Notes: generated by a model from the letters alone, not told the origin. A stretch of 38,469 nucleotides of DNA from Aneurinibacillus danicus (GCF_007991215.1 NZ_BJXX01000083.1:1-38469), one strand, 5' to 3'; counted from the stretch's first letter, positions 1 to 8,287 are shown. Numbers and translations are program-made.

Positions 1-2
1 AA

Positions 3-70
3 AAGTCAGCCGCCCTTCCCTTCATTTTCATGGCAGGGCTTGTGGTTCATCGGCCGTGGTGGTCTGGCTT
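3..70 (+). other. Possible structured 5' leader upstream of cshA
   Basis: Bases 3-14 (AAGTCAGCCGCC) can pair with 58-70 (GGTGGTCTGGCTT) to give about 12 pairs with one bulge and two G-U pairs. The closing loop of about 43 nt holds smaller complementary pieces. No U-run follows, so this is not an obvious terminator. It ends about 50 nt before the cshA start and could be the tail of an upstream gene's transcript or a structured helicase leader. The window edge cuts the context. No reading frame in bases 1-119 could be assigned to a known protein. Confidence 0.25.
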
Positions 71-119
71 ATATGTATGCTTGAGAAATATAGTTTTATT
101 TAAAGGAGATTGACAATCA

Positions 120-1601
120 TTGACAACTTTTTATGAATTTGAGCTCCATCACTCCGTAGTTCGTGCTCTTACTGAGATGGGACTGGAAAAGGCAACCCCC
201 ATTCAGGAACAGACGATTCCGATAGCACTTCAGAGAAAAGACGTGATTGGACAGGCGCAGACCGGTACAGGAAAAACCGCTGCTTTTGGCATTCCGCTTA
301 TTGAGAGGCTGGATCCTGAAGAGGAGAAAATCCAGGGCGTTGTACTAACCCCGACCCGGGAGTTAGCCGTTCAGGTAGCGGGGGAGTTAAATAAGATTGC
401 CCGATTCAAGAAGATTCGTGTTTTGCCTATTTATGGCGGACAGGATATGAATAGACAGATTCGGGAATTGAAGAAAAAGCCTCACGTTATCGTGGCTACG
501 CCTGGACGTTTCATGGATCATATGAGAAGAAAGACCATTCGTCTTCATTCTATTGATATGGTCGTTCTGGATGAGGCGGATGAAATGCTGAATATGGGCT
601 TTATCGATGATATCAAGACGATTTTGAATGAAGTTCCGGAAGAGAGACAGACGCTGCTGTTCTCGGCGACCATGCCGAAACCGATTCAGGAAATCGCCGG
701 TAATTTTATGAAAGATCCTGACATCATCAAGGTTAAGGCCAAAGAAGTTACGGTTTCTAGTATTACACAGCAATGTATAAAGGTAATAGAAAGAGAAAAA
801 TTCGGCGTATTGTGCCGCTTACTGGATATCGATATGCCTGAACTGGCCATCATATTCGGAAGAACAAAGCGGAGAGTAGATGAGCTATCGGAAGCGCTGA
901 ATAAACTCGGCTACGGTGCGGAAGGCATTCATGGAGATTTGAACCAGGCGAAGCGGGACAGTGTACTGCGGAGGTTCAAAGAAGGCAAAATTAACGTGCT
1001 TGTCGCCACTGACGTTGCCGCCCGCGGTCTGGACATTAGCGGAGTAACGCACGTCTATAACTTCGATGTTCCTCATGATCCGGAAAGCTATGTACACCGT
1101 ATCGGCAGAACGGGCCGTGCGGGTAAGACGGGATTGGCGATTACGTTCGTTACTCCGGGAGAGGTCGAGCATATTAAAACCATTGAAAGTATCACCAAAA
1201 AGAAAATGGATTGGCGTCCGGTTCCGACGGAGGCCGAAGCCGCCGAGCAGCAGCAGCGGTTGGCTGCCGAAAAATTGCTGAGTACGGCGGAAGCAGAAGA
1301 CTTGCAGGCATACAAAGGAATGGCCAAGCAACTGCTTGAAGAAGTCGATTCTGTAACTTTGGTATCTGCGGTTTTGAAGATGCTGACAAAGGAATCGAAT
1401 ACAGGTGCGGTAAAATTAACGGAAGAGGCACCGTTGCGGGTGAAAAAGAAGCGGTTTGAGGATAAAGGAAAATCAAGAAGTAGAGACGGTAGAGGCAGAG
1501 AAAACAAAGGCCGCAGCAAAAAATTCGATAAATCATCCGGCCGTTCTTTCTTTGGGGATAATAAAAAGCCGAAGAAAAATGCCAGACGGAAAAACGCGTA
1601 A
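120..1601 (+). CDS. cshA: DEAD-box ATP-dependent RNA helicase, CshA type
   Basis: ATP-dependent RNA helicase of the DEAD-box family. In Bacillus the CshA subgroup acts in RNA turnover, ribosome assembly and cold adaptation. All core motifs are visible: Q motif around residues 26-35, Walker A AQTGTGKT (46-53), PTRELA (78-83), DEAD (151-154), SAT (182-184), then RecA domain 2 with ARGLD and [10 protein letters not shown]. After the core comes an acidic/Ala-rich linker and a Lys/Arg/Gly-rich basic tail typical of RNA-binding extensions. The length of 493 aa matches CshA. The start is TTG at 120, supported by AAAGGAG at about 101-107. A terminator follows at once, so it is probably monocistronic. 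Family and function are secure; the subgroup symbol is a little less so. Confidence 0.93.
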   Translation: MTTFYEFELHHSVVRALTEMGLEKATPIQEQTIPIALQRKDVIGQAQTGTGKTAAFGIPLIERLDPEEEKIQGVVLTPTRELAVQVAGELNKIARFKKIRVLPIYGGQDMNRQIRELKKKPHVIVATPGRFMDHMRRKTIRLHSIDMVVLDEADEMLNMGFIDDIKTILNEVPEERQTLLFSATMPKPIQEIAGNFMKDPDIIKVKAKEVTVSSITQQCIKVIEREKFGVLCRLLDIDMPELAIIFGRTKRRVDELSEALNKLGYGAEGIHGDLNQAKRDSVLRRFKEGKINVLVATDVAARGLDISGVTHVYNFDVPHDPESYVHRIGRTGRAGKTGLAITFVTPGEVEHIKTIESITKKKMDWRPVPTEAEAAEQQQRLAAEKLLSTAEAEDLQAYKGMAKQLLEEVDSVTLVSAVLKMLTKESNTGAVKLTEEAPLRVKKKRFEDKGKSRSRDGRGRENKGRSKKFDKSSGRSFFGDNKKPKKNARRKNA

Positions 1602-1607
1602 GCAGAC

Positions 1608-1644
1608 AGGGGGATTGCCGCATAGGGAATCCCTCTTTATTTTT
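1608..1644 (+). terminator. Rho-independent terminator of cshA
   Basis: AGGGGGATT pairs with AATCCCT across a short loop and is followed by CTTTATTTTT. It begins 7 nt after the cshA stop codon. Confidence 0.75.
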
Positions 1645-1760
1645 AGAGAAAACCACCATGGCATCTCAGCCGCAACCCCGATATGAAAATTGAGAGAAGG
1701 CCATCTGACTTTTGCGGTACGAAGGAAAAGAGAGGAAAGAATGAGGAGAGGATTTCAATG

Positions 1761-1827
1761 GTGAAAAAGGCGAACGCCTTTTTCTACCCTGGCTCTTCTT
1801 CCCCTCTTTCTTTCCTCATGATTTTCA
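1761..1827 (-). repeat. Dispersed intergenic repeat, copy A
   Basis: Read on the minus strand, this 67-bp stretch matches bases 34611-34686 of the plus strand. Both have TGAAAATCATGA at one end, a purine-rich middle, GAGCCAGGG, and a final perfect inverted repeat GAAAAAGGCG/CGCCTTTTTC with a 2-nt centre. Copy A lacks about 9 nt in the purine-rich middle. It lies in the non-coding gap between cshA and glnS. No match to a named repeat family is known to me. The rest of the 1645-1936 gap shows no supportable gene. Confidence 0.7.
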
Positions 1828-1936
1828 CAGAAAAACGACTTCCTTCTCGTTTAGGTATCAGGGAATTTGTCTAAGTATGATTGGAAGGAGCCGAAATTTT
1901 ACCTGTGAAATTTGCAAAGGTGAAAAACCAGGTATG

Positions 1937-1965
1937 TTGAACTCTCTATACGTAGACGATATTAT
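1937..1965 (+). promoter_or_regulatory. Probable sigma-A promoter of glnS
   Basis: TTGAAC (1937-1942), a 17-nt spacer, then TATTAT (1960-1965). Predicted transcription would start near 1972, about 50 nt before the glnS start. Confidence 0.5.
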
Positions 1966-2014
1966 GTATAACAAAGGTACATACACACAGCTACCGTCTA
2001 CTTTGTATAGAGAG
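1942..2014 (+). promoter_or_regulatory. Inverted repeat spanning glnS promoter spacer and ribosome site
   Basis: The left arm CTCTCTATACGTAGACG (1942-1958) is the reverse complement of the right arm at 1995-2014 apart from a 3-nt insertion in the right arm. The left arm fills the spacer between the proposed -35 and -10 boxes. The right arm contains the AGAGAG part of the glnS ribosome site. It could be a two-site operator, or an RNA hairpin if transcription starts farther upstream. Confidence 0.5.
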
Positions 2015-2024
2015 GTTGATTGCA

Positions 2025-3689
2025 TTGGAAAACAAGCCGAGTTCCTCGAACTTTATCAAAAGCATTGTTATCGATGATCTAAAGTCCGGAAAAGTAAAAG
2101 AGGTTGTGACCCGCTTTCCTCCGGAGCCGAATGGATATTTACATATTGGACATGCCAAGTCCATCTGTCTGAACTTTGAACTCGCCGATGAGTTTGGCGG
2201 TAAGACAAACCTGCGTTTTGATGATACTAACCCATTAAAAGAAGATACGGAATACGTACAATCTATCAAAGAAGACGTTGAGTGGCTCGGATTTGAGTGG
2301 GACGGACTGTTCTTCGCTTCTGATTATTTCGAAGAAATGTATAATCGCGCCGTGCTGCTGATCAAGAAAGGCAAAGCGTACGTGGATGACCTGTCGCCCG
2401 AGCAAATCCGTGAAATGCGCGGCACGCTGACGGAACCGGGCAAAGAAAGTCCGTATCGGAGCCGCAGCGTGGAAGAGAATCTCGATTTATTCGAACGCAT
2501 GCGTAAAGGCGAATTCAAAGACGGTGAGAAAGTGCTGCGTGCTAAAATCGATATGGGCTCCCCGAATATTAACATGCGCGATCCGGTACTCTACCGTATT
2601 GCGCATGTAACGCACCATAATACAGGTAACAAATGGTGTATCTATCCAATGTACGACTTCGCCCATCCTCTTGAGGATGCGATCGAAGGCGTTACCCATT
2701 CCATCTGTACGCTGGAATTTGAAGATCATCGTCCGTTGTATGACTGGGTCATTCGGGAATGCGAAATGGAAAACACGCCGCATCAATATGAATTTGCCCG
2801 GCTGAATCTAACCAATACGGTGATGAGTAAGCGCAAGCTGAAACAGCTGGTAGATGAGAAGTTCGTAGACGGTTGGGATGATCCGCGTATGCCGACCATT
2901 TCGGGACTGCGCAGAAGAGGATTTACACCGGAATCAATCCGCGCTTTCTGCAGGGAGATTGGTGTTGCCCGCAGCAATAGTCTCGTCGATGCTAAGATGC
3001 TCGATCATTTCATCCGCGAAGATTTGAAGTTGAAAGCGCCGCGTACCATGGGTGTGCTGCGTCCGCTTAAGGTCGTCATTACCAACTATCCGGAGGGCCA
3101 GGTAGAGATGCTGGATGCGGAAATTAACCCGGAGAATCCGGAGATGGGAATGCGCCAGATTCCGTTCTCCCGTGAAATCTATATCGAGCAAGACGATTTT
3201 ATGGAGGACCCGCCGAGCAAGTATCATCGTTTGTATCCGGGCAATGAGGTGCGTTTAAAGCACGCATACTTCATTAAATGCAATGATGTTATCAAAGACG
3301 AGAACGGCAACGTGATAGAGCTACATTGCACGTATGATCCGGAAACGAAGAGCGGTACAGGCTTCACCGGACGTAAAGTAAAGGGCACGATTCACTGGGT
3401 AGAAGCAACGAACGCGGTGCCCGCCGAGTTCAGATTATACGAACCGCTCATTCTGGATGAAGAAGGGGCAGAAGAAGAAGGCAAGACATTCCTTGATTAT
3501 GTAAATCCAAATTCGCTTGAGATTGTACAAGGCTTTGTGGAACCAAATATGAAAGGTGCCAAGCCGCACGACAAGTTCCAGTTCTTCCGCCATGGATACT
3601 TCAATGTAGACCCTAAGCATACCACCGAAGAGAAATTGGTGTTCAATCTCATTGTATCTCTGAAAAGCTCGTTTAAACTTCCGAAGTAA
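2025..3689 (+). CDS. glnS: Glutaminyl-tRNA synthetase
   Basis: Class I aminoacyl-tRNA synthetase charging tRNA-Gln with glutamine in the cytosol. The sequence shows the [12 protein letters not shown] signature (HIGH at residues 40-43) and the KMSKS-equivalent VMSKRK (about 266-271), followed by the beta-barrel anticodon-binding region. The length of about 554 aa is that of bacterial GlnRS. TTG at 2025 is preferred because AGAGAGG lies about 9 nt upstream; the upstream in-frame TTG at 2016 would have no spacing. Many Bacillota lack this enzyme and use the GatCAB amidotransferase route, so its presence is a useful lineage trait. No T-box leader sequence was found; the inverted repeat over its start suggests another control. 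Confidence 0.95.
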   Translation: MENKPSSSNFIKSIVIDDLKSGKVKEVVTRFPPEPNGYLHIGHAKSICLNFELADEFGGKTNLRFDDTNPLKEDTEYVQSIKEDVEWLGFEWDGLFFASDYFEEMYNRAVLLIKKGKAYVDDLSPEQIREMRGTLTEPGKESPYRSRSVEENLDLFERMRKGEFKDGEKVLRAKIDMGSPNINMRDPVLYRIAHVTHHNTGNKWCIYPMYDFAHPLEDAIEGVTHSICTLEFEDHRPLYDWVIRECEMENTPHQYEFARLNLTNTVMSKRKLKQLVDEKFVDGWDDPRMPTISGLRRRGFTPESIRAFCREIGVARSNSLVDAKMLDHFIREDLKLKAPRTMGVLRPLKVVITNYPEGQVEMLDAEINPENPEMGMRQIPFSREIYIEQDDFMEDPPSKYHRLYPGNEVRLKHAYFIKCNDVIKDENGNVIELHCTYDPETKSGTGFTGRKVKGTIHWVEATNAVPAEFRLYEPLILDEEGAEEEGKTFLDYVNPNSLEIVQGFVEPNMKGAKPHDKFQFFRHGYFNVDPKHTTEEKLVFNLIVSLKSSFKLPK

Positions 3690-3704
3690 GCAGGATATAA
3701 CCTG

Positions 3705-3748
3705 GAAAAAGCCTTACTGTCATTACTTATGTAAGGCTTTTTCTTTTT
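3705..3748 (+). terminator. Terminator of glnS
   Basis: GAAAAAGCCTTAC (3705-3717) pairs with GTAAGGCTTTTTC (3731-3743), followed by a T-rich tract. It starts 15 nt after the stop codon. Confidence 0.9.
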
Positions 3749-3844
3749 GCCTTTTGCCGTCAAATTGCTTGTAAACAATGCGGAAAGGTGAAACTAAACC
3801 AAGCATAGGACGTATCTACCTGTACGAAGAAATCATGGGGGCAT

Positions 3845-4303
3845 ATGAAAGTGAAAAATATAAACAATCGTGCGCTTTTGCAGGAGCTGGATTATGTATT
3901 CAAAAAATTGGGTAGAAAAATAGCGCTGGACTTCACTAAGCGAGTCAGCCCCGGAATCTCGGTTTCCCAGAGTTTGATTTTAGGTATATTGAATGAGGAT
4001 GGGCCAAAGAAAATCTCCGAACTGGCAGAAGAACTGGAAATTACGCTGCCTTCTATTACTACGTTAGCAGACAAGCTGGTAGCGCAAGGCTATGTAGAAC
4101 GAAAAAGATCGGAGAAAGATCGCCGGATCGTCTATCTCCATATTACGGAGCAGGGCCACAGTATTTTGCATGATCTCATGGAGGAGAAGAAAAGGAGGCT
4201 GCATAAGTATTATGCGGCATTGTCTGAAGAAGACATTCGGCATTTAATCCGAATTTACCGTATTATACTCACCAATCTGGAGGAAGCGGACAAGCAAAGA
4301 TAG
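3845..4303 (+). CDS. MarR-family transcriptional regulator
   Basis: A 152-aa protein with the MarR winged-helix fold. Residues about 53-75 (KKISELAEELEITLPSITTL) form the helix-turn-helix, and the wing is marked by ERKRSEKDRRIVYLHIT near 90-106, including the typical D-R-R. The ligand and targets cannot be told from sequence. ATG at 3845 is preceded by a G-rich site (ATGGGGGC). It is transcribed alone and converges on pdxK, with a long hairpin between them. Upstream, TTGTAAACAA at about 3769-3778 is a short imperfect palindrome that might be an operator. Confidence 0.88.
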   Translation: MKVKNINNRALLQELDYVFKKLGRKIALDFTKRVSPGISVSQSLILGILNEDGPKKISELAEELEITLPSITTLADKLVAQGYVERKRSEKDRRIVYLHITEQGHSILHDLMEEKKRRLHKYYAALSEEDIRHLIRIYRIILTNLEEADKQR

Positions 4304-4347
4304 CGGACGGGTCTTGTATAGAAAACTTTAGTTTTTGTTCCGGTATA

Positions 4348-4393
4348 GGAAAGTATATTTTACTTTATAGTGATAAAGCAAAATATACTTTCC
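4348..4393. repeat. Long AT-rich hairpin between convergent genes
   Basis: GGAAAGTATATTTT (4348-4361) is exactly complementary to the last 14 nt (4380-4393). After one mismatch the inner arms CTTTAT/ATAAAG continue to an AGTG loop, giving a stem of about 21 positions. No U-run follows on either strand. It may still act as a bidirectional terminator or mRNA stabiliser for the MarR gene and pdxK. Confidence 0.7.
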
Positions 4394-4419
4394 CTCCATT
4401 CGTAAGCGGGGAAAAGTTA

Positions 4420-5277
4420 TTATTTTACGGATACTTCCGCCGCCAGATTTTCGGTCTTCCCTGGTCCATACAGGCGGTATGCGGCATGATTGGTAGGACC
4501 CACATACTTGTTCAGCGGGAAAGAGTGGCGGATGGCTTCTGTGATGAAAGCTTTTGCCACATCAATCGCTTCGCGTGCGGACTTTCCTTTTGCGAGTTCG
4601 GCGGTGATAGCCGCGGAGTAGGTGCAGCCTGCGCCGTGCGTATAGGAAGTTCCGATGCGTTCGGATTCCAATATTTCGAAATTCTTTCCATCATACAGCA
4701 CGTCTACGGCAGCTTCGTGTTCGAGTTTGCCGCCGCCTTTCACGATAACGTACTTAGCGCCGCGTTCTTGAATTCTGGCTGCTGCTTCTTTCATCTGGTC
4801 GACGGTCTTAATCGGCCCCATCCCGCTCAATTGAGACGCTTCAAACAAATTCGGCGTCACGACAAGCGCTTTCGGAACGAGTACATCGCGCAGACATTCG
4901 TTTGTCTCTGGATGCAGCGCTTCATCTGCTCCTTTGCATACCATAACCGGGTCTACGACCAGATTTTTCAGTCCGTATTTCTCGATTTTGCCGGCCGCCA
5001 GCTCGATAATGTCGATAGAGCCGAGCATTCCTGTCTTCAAAGCGTCAACGCCGATGCCTGCCAGAACGGTTTCCAGCTGTGCTTCAAGCGTGCTTAATTC
5101 AATCGGAAATACATTATGGAACCATCCGTTATGCGGATCTTGCGCCACAATGACTGTTAACGCGGTCATACCGTATACGCCGCGTTCCTGGAACGTTTTC
5201 AAATCGGCCTGAATACCGGCGCCGCCGCTTGTATCCGATCCGGCAATCGTTAATGCCTTATACATCGTCATATTCAT
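4420..5277 (-). CDS. pdxK: Pyridoxine/pyridoxal kinase (ThiD-like ribokinase fold)
   Basis: Cytosolic kinase of the ribokinase/HMP-kinase family. The sequence closely resembles, from memory, the Bacillus subtilis PdxK (a ThiD paralogue) that phosphorylates vitamin B6 vitamers and can also act on hydroxymethylpyrimidine. Visible features are ALTIAGSDTSGGAGIQADLK at the N-terminus, VDPVMVCKG in the middle, and the phosphate/anion-hole motif HGAGCTYSAA near residues 213-222. The full length of 285 aa fits. AAGGAGG precedes two ATGs; the start may be 5277 or 5271 (second ATG, better spacing). A TATAAT promoter and a leader stem-loop lie upstream. It stands alone, with no other thi or pdx genes near, so ThiD remains the alternative name. 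Confidence 0.85.
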   Translation of the reverse strand: MNMTMYKALTIAGSDTSGGAGIQADLKTFQERGVYGMTALTVIVAQDPHNGWFHNVFPIELSTLEAQLETVLAGIGVDALKTGMLGSIDIIELAAGKIEKYGLKNLVVDPVMVCKGADEALHPETNECLRDVLVPKALVVTPNLFEASQLSGMGPIKTVDQMKEAAARIQERGAKYVIVKGGGKLEHEAAVDVLYDGKNFEILESERIGTSYTHGAGCTYSAAITAELAKGKSAREAIDVAKAFITEAIRHSFPLNKYVGPTNHAAYRLYGPGKTENLAAEVSVK

Positions 5278-5325
5278 TAATCCTCCTTACAACGGCGTAA
5301 TCATTGATTTATGCCTATTCTTATT

Positions 5326-5355
5326 CTGTGAGGGTCGAAAAAGGATGACTCACAG
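5326..5355 (-). other. Stem-loop in the pdxK leader
   Basis: CTGTGAG (5326-5332) pairs with CTCACAG (5349-5355) around a 16-nt loop. It falls between the proposed pdxK promoter and its ribosome site. No known riboswitch core could be recognised. Confidence 0.35.
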
Positions 5356-5370
5356 GCGGTCTCTTTATCA

Positions 5371-5398
5371 ATTATAACAATCACGGTAAAGAGTACAA
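5371..5398 (-). promoter_or_regulatory. Probable promoter of pdxK
   Basis: On the minus strand, TTGTAC (5398-5393), a 16-nt spacer and TATAAT (5376-5371), with TG one base before the -10 box. Confidence 0.6.
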
Positions 5399-5444
5399 TC
5401 AAAAAGCGGAACAAGTTTATGTTTTTAAAATTTTGCATGGCACA

Positions 5445-5473
5445 TTGCAAGTGGCAGAAGTGCATGATATCAT
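5445..5473 (+). promoter_or_regulatory. Probable promoter of the TetR gene
   Basis: TTGCAA (5445-5450), a 17-nt spacer and TATCAT (5468-5473). The proposed operator at 5485-5505 lies directly downstream of the start point. Confidence 0.5.
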
Positions 5474-5484
5474 TTGAATATACA

Positions 5485-5505
5485 TAATTAAACACTGGTC
5501 AATTA
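5485..5505 (-). promoter_or_regulatory. Putative TetR operator 1
   Basis: The minus-strand sequence TAATTGACCAGTGTTTAATT matches operator 2 (6110-6130, plus strand) at about 16 of 21 positions. Both read as pseudo-palindromes of the form TTGAnC-nnn-GnTTAA. Confidence 0.5.
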
Positions 5506-5523
5506 TCGGAGTGAGGTGTTGAT

Positions 5524-6096
5524 ATGGCAGCAAGAAAAGCGGTAGACCAGGAACTTACAAGGGAAAGAATTCTGGACGCGGCCAGAGAACTGTTCGTTAC
5601 ATACGGGTATCGAAATGTTTCGATGCGCCAAATCGCCAGAGAACTGGGATACAGCCACGGTTCGATTTATTACCATTTTGAGAATAAGGCAGAGCTTTTT
5701 TATGCCCTGGTCAGCGAAGGATTTGCCCTGTTGAATAAGGTGCTTGATGATATTATGGCCCAGGAAGAGAAAACGCCGGGTGAGAAGCTGGAAGATATCC
5801 TGGTCGGATATATCGAATTTGGTCTGACACATCAGAGCCATTATGAAGTTATGTTCTTGATTAAGGACCAGGAAGTGAAGAGCTATCTGCAGCAAGAGCC
5901 GAATCTCAGTTATGAAAAATTCGCGAAAGCGATCTATGCGCTCAGCGGGAAAAAAGCGAGTGTGACGAAGATATGGTCCGTATTCCTGGCTCTGCATGGC
6001 TTTGTGGCGCATTACTACAAGACGGAGAACACGTTTGCGAATGCCGAACCTGCGGCCAGATCGCATGCACGATTTTTATTAAGAGGGTTGGAGTAA
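5524..6096 (+). CDS. TetR-family transcriptional regulator
   Basis: A 190-aa protein with an N-terminal TetR DNA-binding domain. ILDAARELFVTYGYRNVSMR leads into the helix-turn-helix IARELGYSHGSIYYHFENKA (residues about 38-57). The C-terminal ligand domain has no recognisable ligand signature. ATG at 5524 follows GGAGTGAGGTG. A shared motif lies upstream of this gene and between it and the next gene, so it probably represses itself and the SDR-DUF72 pair behind it. The nature of the inducer is unknown. Confidence 0.9.
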   Translation: MAARKAVDQELTRERILDAARELFVTYGYRNVSMRQIARELGYSHGSIYYHFENKAELFYALVSEGFALLNKVLDDIMAQEEKTPGEKLEDILVGYIEFGLTHQSHYEVMFLIKDQEVKSYLQQEPNLSYEKFAKAIYALSGKKASVTKIWSVFLALHGFVAHYYKTENTFANAEPAARSHARFLLRGLE

Positions 6097-6109
6097 ATTT
6101 TTTTACCAT

Positions 6110-6130
6110 TAATTGAACGATGGTTAATAA
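6110..6130 (+). promoter_or_regulatory. Putative TetR operator 2
   Basis: TAATTGAACGATGGTTAATA sits directly upstream of the SDR gene ribosome site and resembles operator 1 before the TetR gene. Overlapping it, ACCAT (6105-6109) and ATGGT (6120-6124) form an inverted pair with a 10-nt spacer. Confidence 0.5.
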
Positions 6131-6151
6131 TTGAAACAGGAGGGATATAGA

Positions 6152-7093
6152 ATGAAAAAAGCGTTAGTGTTGGGAGCATCGGGCGGGATGGGATATGCGC
6201 TGGTGAAGGAGTTAGCAGGCCGGGGGATTGAGACTGTCGCATTTGCGAGAACGAAGGAGAAGCTCGACAAACTTTTTGGCGGAATGGAAAATGTAAGGAT
6301 TGCATCAGGAAATGTATACGTATTGAAAGACATTATCGAGGCTGGAGAAGGTACGGACGTAATTTTCCATACGGTAAACATTCCGTATCCGGAATGGCGG
6401 ACAGGACATCCTACCATTATGAAGAATGTGCTGGCTGCCGCTTCTGCCCTGAAGGCCAAATTCGCATTTGTAGACAATATTTACGCATACGGAAGAGGAA
6501 ACGGCCAGGAGATTACCGAAGAATATCCAAAGCGTCCGCATACGAAGAAAGGAAAAATACGGCTTGAGTTGGAAAGAATGGTGAGAGAAGCACACAAGAG
6601 AGGCGTTCCGGCTTTGATTGCCCATTTTCCGGATTTCTATGGACCACATGCGCCGAACACGGTTTTGAATTATACGCTGGAATCGATGCTATCGGGCAAG
6701 AAAGCCATGTTTGTCGGACGGCAGGATGTGAAACGGGAATATATCTTCACGCCGGACGGAGCGAAGGCGCTGGTGGAGCTGGCGATGCGGGAGGAAGCGT
6801 ACGGCCAGAATTGGAACATTCCGGGCTGCACAGTCATCTCCGGCAAGGAAATTGTCGCCATCGTAAGAGAACTAACCGGATTCCGGGGCAAAGTAGGAAC
6901 CGTAAGCAAAGGAATGATTACACTCATTGGTTTATTTAACAAAGCGATGTGGGAAGTAAGGGAAATGATGTATTTGATGGAAGAGCCAGTTGTTTTATCA
7001 GGCAATAAATATGAGACGCATATCGGGCCGCTGCCGAAGACGCCTTATGAGGAAGGGATCAGGCAGACACTGAATTGCATGAAGGGAGATTAA
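6152..7093 (+). CDS. Atypical extended SDR / NAD-dependent epimerase-dehydratase
   Basis: A 313-aa Rossmann-fold protein. The dinucleotide-binding motif is GASGGMG (residues about 8-14). FVDNIYAYGRG stands where classical extended SDRs carry YxxxK, and the Lys-rich stretch HTKKGK follows it, a pattern I associate with the atypical SDR a5 subgroup. DFYGP and a C-terminal substrate region follow. The substrate is unknown. ATG at 6152 is chosen because AGGAGGG at 6138-6144 is well spaced; an upstream in-frame TTG at 6131 precedes that site and is unlikely. It lies in the TetR gene cluster with the DUF72 gene 9 nt downstream. Confidence 0.85.
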   Translation: MKKALVLGASGGMGYALVKELAGRGIETVAFARTKEKLDKLFGGMENVRIASGNVYVLKDIIEAGEGTDVIFHTVNIPYPEWRTGHPTIMKNVLAAASALKAKFAFVDNIYAYGRGNGQEITEEYPKRPHTKKGKIRLELERMVREAHKRGVPALIAHFPDFYGPHAPNTVLNYTLESMLSGKKAMFVGRQDVKREYIFTPDGAKALVELAMREEAYGQNWNIPGCTVISGKEIVAIVRELTGFRGKVGTVSKGMITLIGLFNKAMWEVREMMYLMEEPVVLSGNKYETHIGPLPKTPYEEGIRQTLNCMKGD

Positions 7094-7102
7094 GCGTATA
7101 CC

Positions 7103-7948
7103 ATGATTCTGATTGGCTTAACCGGTTGGGGCGATCATGATAATTTATATATCGATAAAATACCAAGTCGGGATAAGCTGCAGGTATATAGTTCATACTT
7201 TCCTGTGGTGGAAGTGGACAGCTCGTTTTACGCCGTCCAGCCGGTAAAGAATTACGTAAAGTGGGTTCAGGATACGCCGGAACGATTCGGATTCATCGTC
7301 AAAGCATATCAGGGGATGACCGGGCATTTGCGAGGTGACAATCCGTTCACCAGTATGGGGGAGATGTTTGACGCATTTAAACGCTCGATACAACCTGTGA
7401 TCGAAGCAGGGAAGCTGAAAGCTGTGCTGTTCCAGTATCCACCCTGGTTTGATTGTACGCAGAAGAATATCGGCATTCTTCGCTATACGAAGGAAAAAAT
7501 GGAAGACATCCCGGTTGCGCTTGAATTCCGGCATCAGAGCTGGTTTGCGCCCCGGATGAGGGAGAGGACGCTTGCATTTATGGAACGGGACGGCTGGATT
7601 CATAGCATCTGCGACGAGCCGCAGGCGGGTGTCGGTTCAATCCCGACAGTGCTGCACCCTACCCACCCTGCACTGACCATCGTCAGATTTCATGGCCGCA
7701 ACGTATCGGGGTGGCACAGCAGCGGACAGCCGAACTGGCGGGATATACGCTATTTATATCGGTACAGCACGGAAGAATTGAAGGAGTGGAAAGAGAAGCT
7801 TGAATTCCTGCAGACCAAATCTCAGGAAGTGTGTGTCGTATTCAATAACAATTCCGGTGGCGATGCAGCAGACAATGCGAAGGAAATGATGGAACTTCTT
7901 GGCATTGAATATGAGGATTTAGGACCGAGGCAGCTAAAATTTTTTTAG
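7103..7948 (+). CDS. DUF72 domain protein (YunF-like)
   Basis: A 281-aa DUF72 protein, predicted TIM-barrel fold of unknown biochemical function. Recognisable elements are GLTGWGDHDNLY at the N-terminus, YSSYFPVVEVDSSFYAVQP, FIVKAYQGMTGH, LFQYPPWF, VALEFRHQSW, and the C-terminal VCVVFNNNSGGDAADNA. It follows the SDR gene by 9 nt and is probably co-transcribed with it. Its ribosome site (GGGAG about 14 nt upstream) is weak, in keeping with coupling to the gene before. No enzymatic role should be assumed. Confidence 0.9.
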   Translation: MILIGLTGWGDHDNLYIDKIPSRDKLQVYSSYFPVVEVDSSFYAVQPVKNYVKWVQDTPERFGFIVKAYQGMTGHLRGDNPFTSMGEMFDAFKRSIQPVIEAGKLKAVLFQYPPWFDCTQKNIGILRYTKEKMEDIPVALEFRHQSWFAPRMRERTLAFMERDGWIHSICDEPQAGVGSIPTVLHPTHPALTIVRFHGRNVSGWHSSGQPNWRDIRYLYRYSTEELKEWKEKLEFLQTKSQEVCVVFNNNSGGDAADNAKEMMELLGIEYEDLGPRQLKFF

Positions 7949-7991
7949 TAAATATGAAAAAATTATTAAGTGAATATTAAATGAAAAAAAT

Positions 7992-8043
7992 GGAAGAAAG
8001 CGGTTCGGAGCATGCTTTTTGCGGACTGTTTTCTTCCTTTTTA
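7992..8043 (+). terminator. Terminator after the SDR-DUF72 pair
   Basis: GGAAGAAA pairs with TTTTCTTCC around an imperfect inner stem, followed by a T-run. The 7949-8287 gap otherwise holds the qox promoter and leader, and no further gene was seen. Confidence 0.7.
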
Positions 8044-8147
8044 TTGATATGAAAAACTTTAATCGGTCATTTATGAAGAAATTATGAAGTCGAATTGTGA
8101 AATTTTATTGTCGATTTTGTTACAAGGTCACAGGATTTCGGTAACTT

Positions 8148-8156
8148 TGCTATAAT
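8148..8156 (+). promoter_or_regulatory. Extended -10 promoter of the qox operon
   Basis: TTGCTATAAT contains a consensus -10 box (8151-8156) with the upstream TGn extension. No good -35 box is seen 17 nt upstream. The predicted leader is about 120 nt long and ends in the strong ribosome site GGGAGGT. Confidence 0.6.
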
Positions 8157-8287
8157 AGGCATCGCATCCTAACTTTATTAACATTAACACCATGAAAAGG
8201 AGAGTAAGATAGCAGAATTTTACTAAAAAACAAAACATGGATGTGGAGCTGTCTTAAGGAAACAGAAGGGAGGTAACTCGAGCAGTT

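Noticed and set aside
1683-1874. 63-codon frame upstream of glnS
   Set aside because: No proper start signal, and it contains the intergenic repeat, whose stem explains its composition.
1870-2024. T-box riboswitch for glnS
   Set aside because: Neither the conserved T-box sequence nor a leader terminator could be found.
1877-2077. 66-codon frame between cshA and glnS with a CxxC pair
   Set aside because: No ribosome site before its ATG, it runs through the glnS promoter and start, and its sequence resembles no family.
4486-5097. Plus-strand frame of 203 codons opposite pdxK
   Set aside because: Antisense shadow of a conserved kinase gene; no start signal and no family resemblance.
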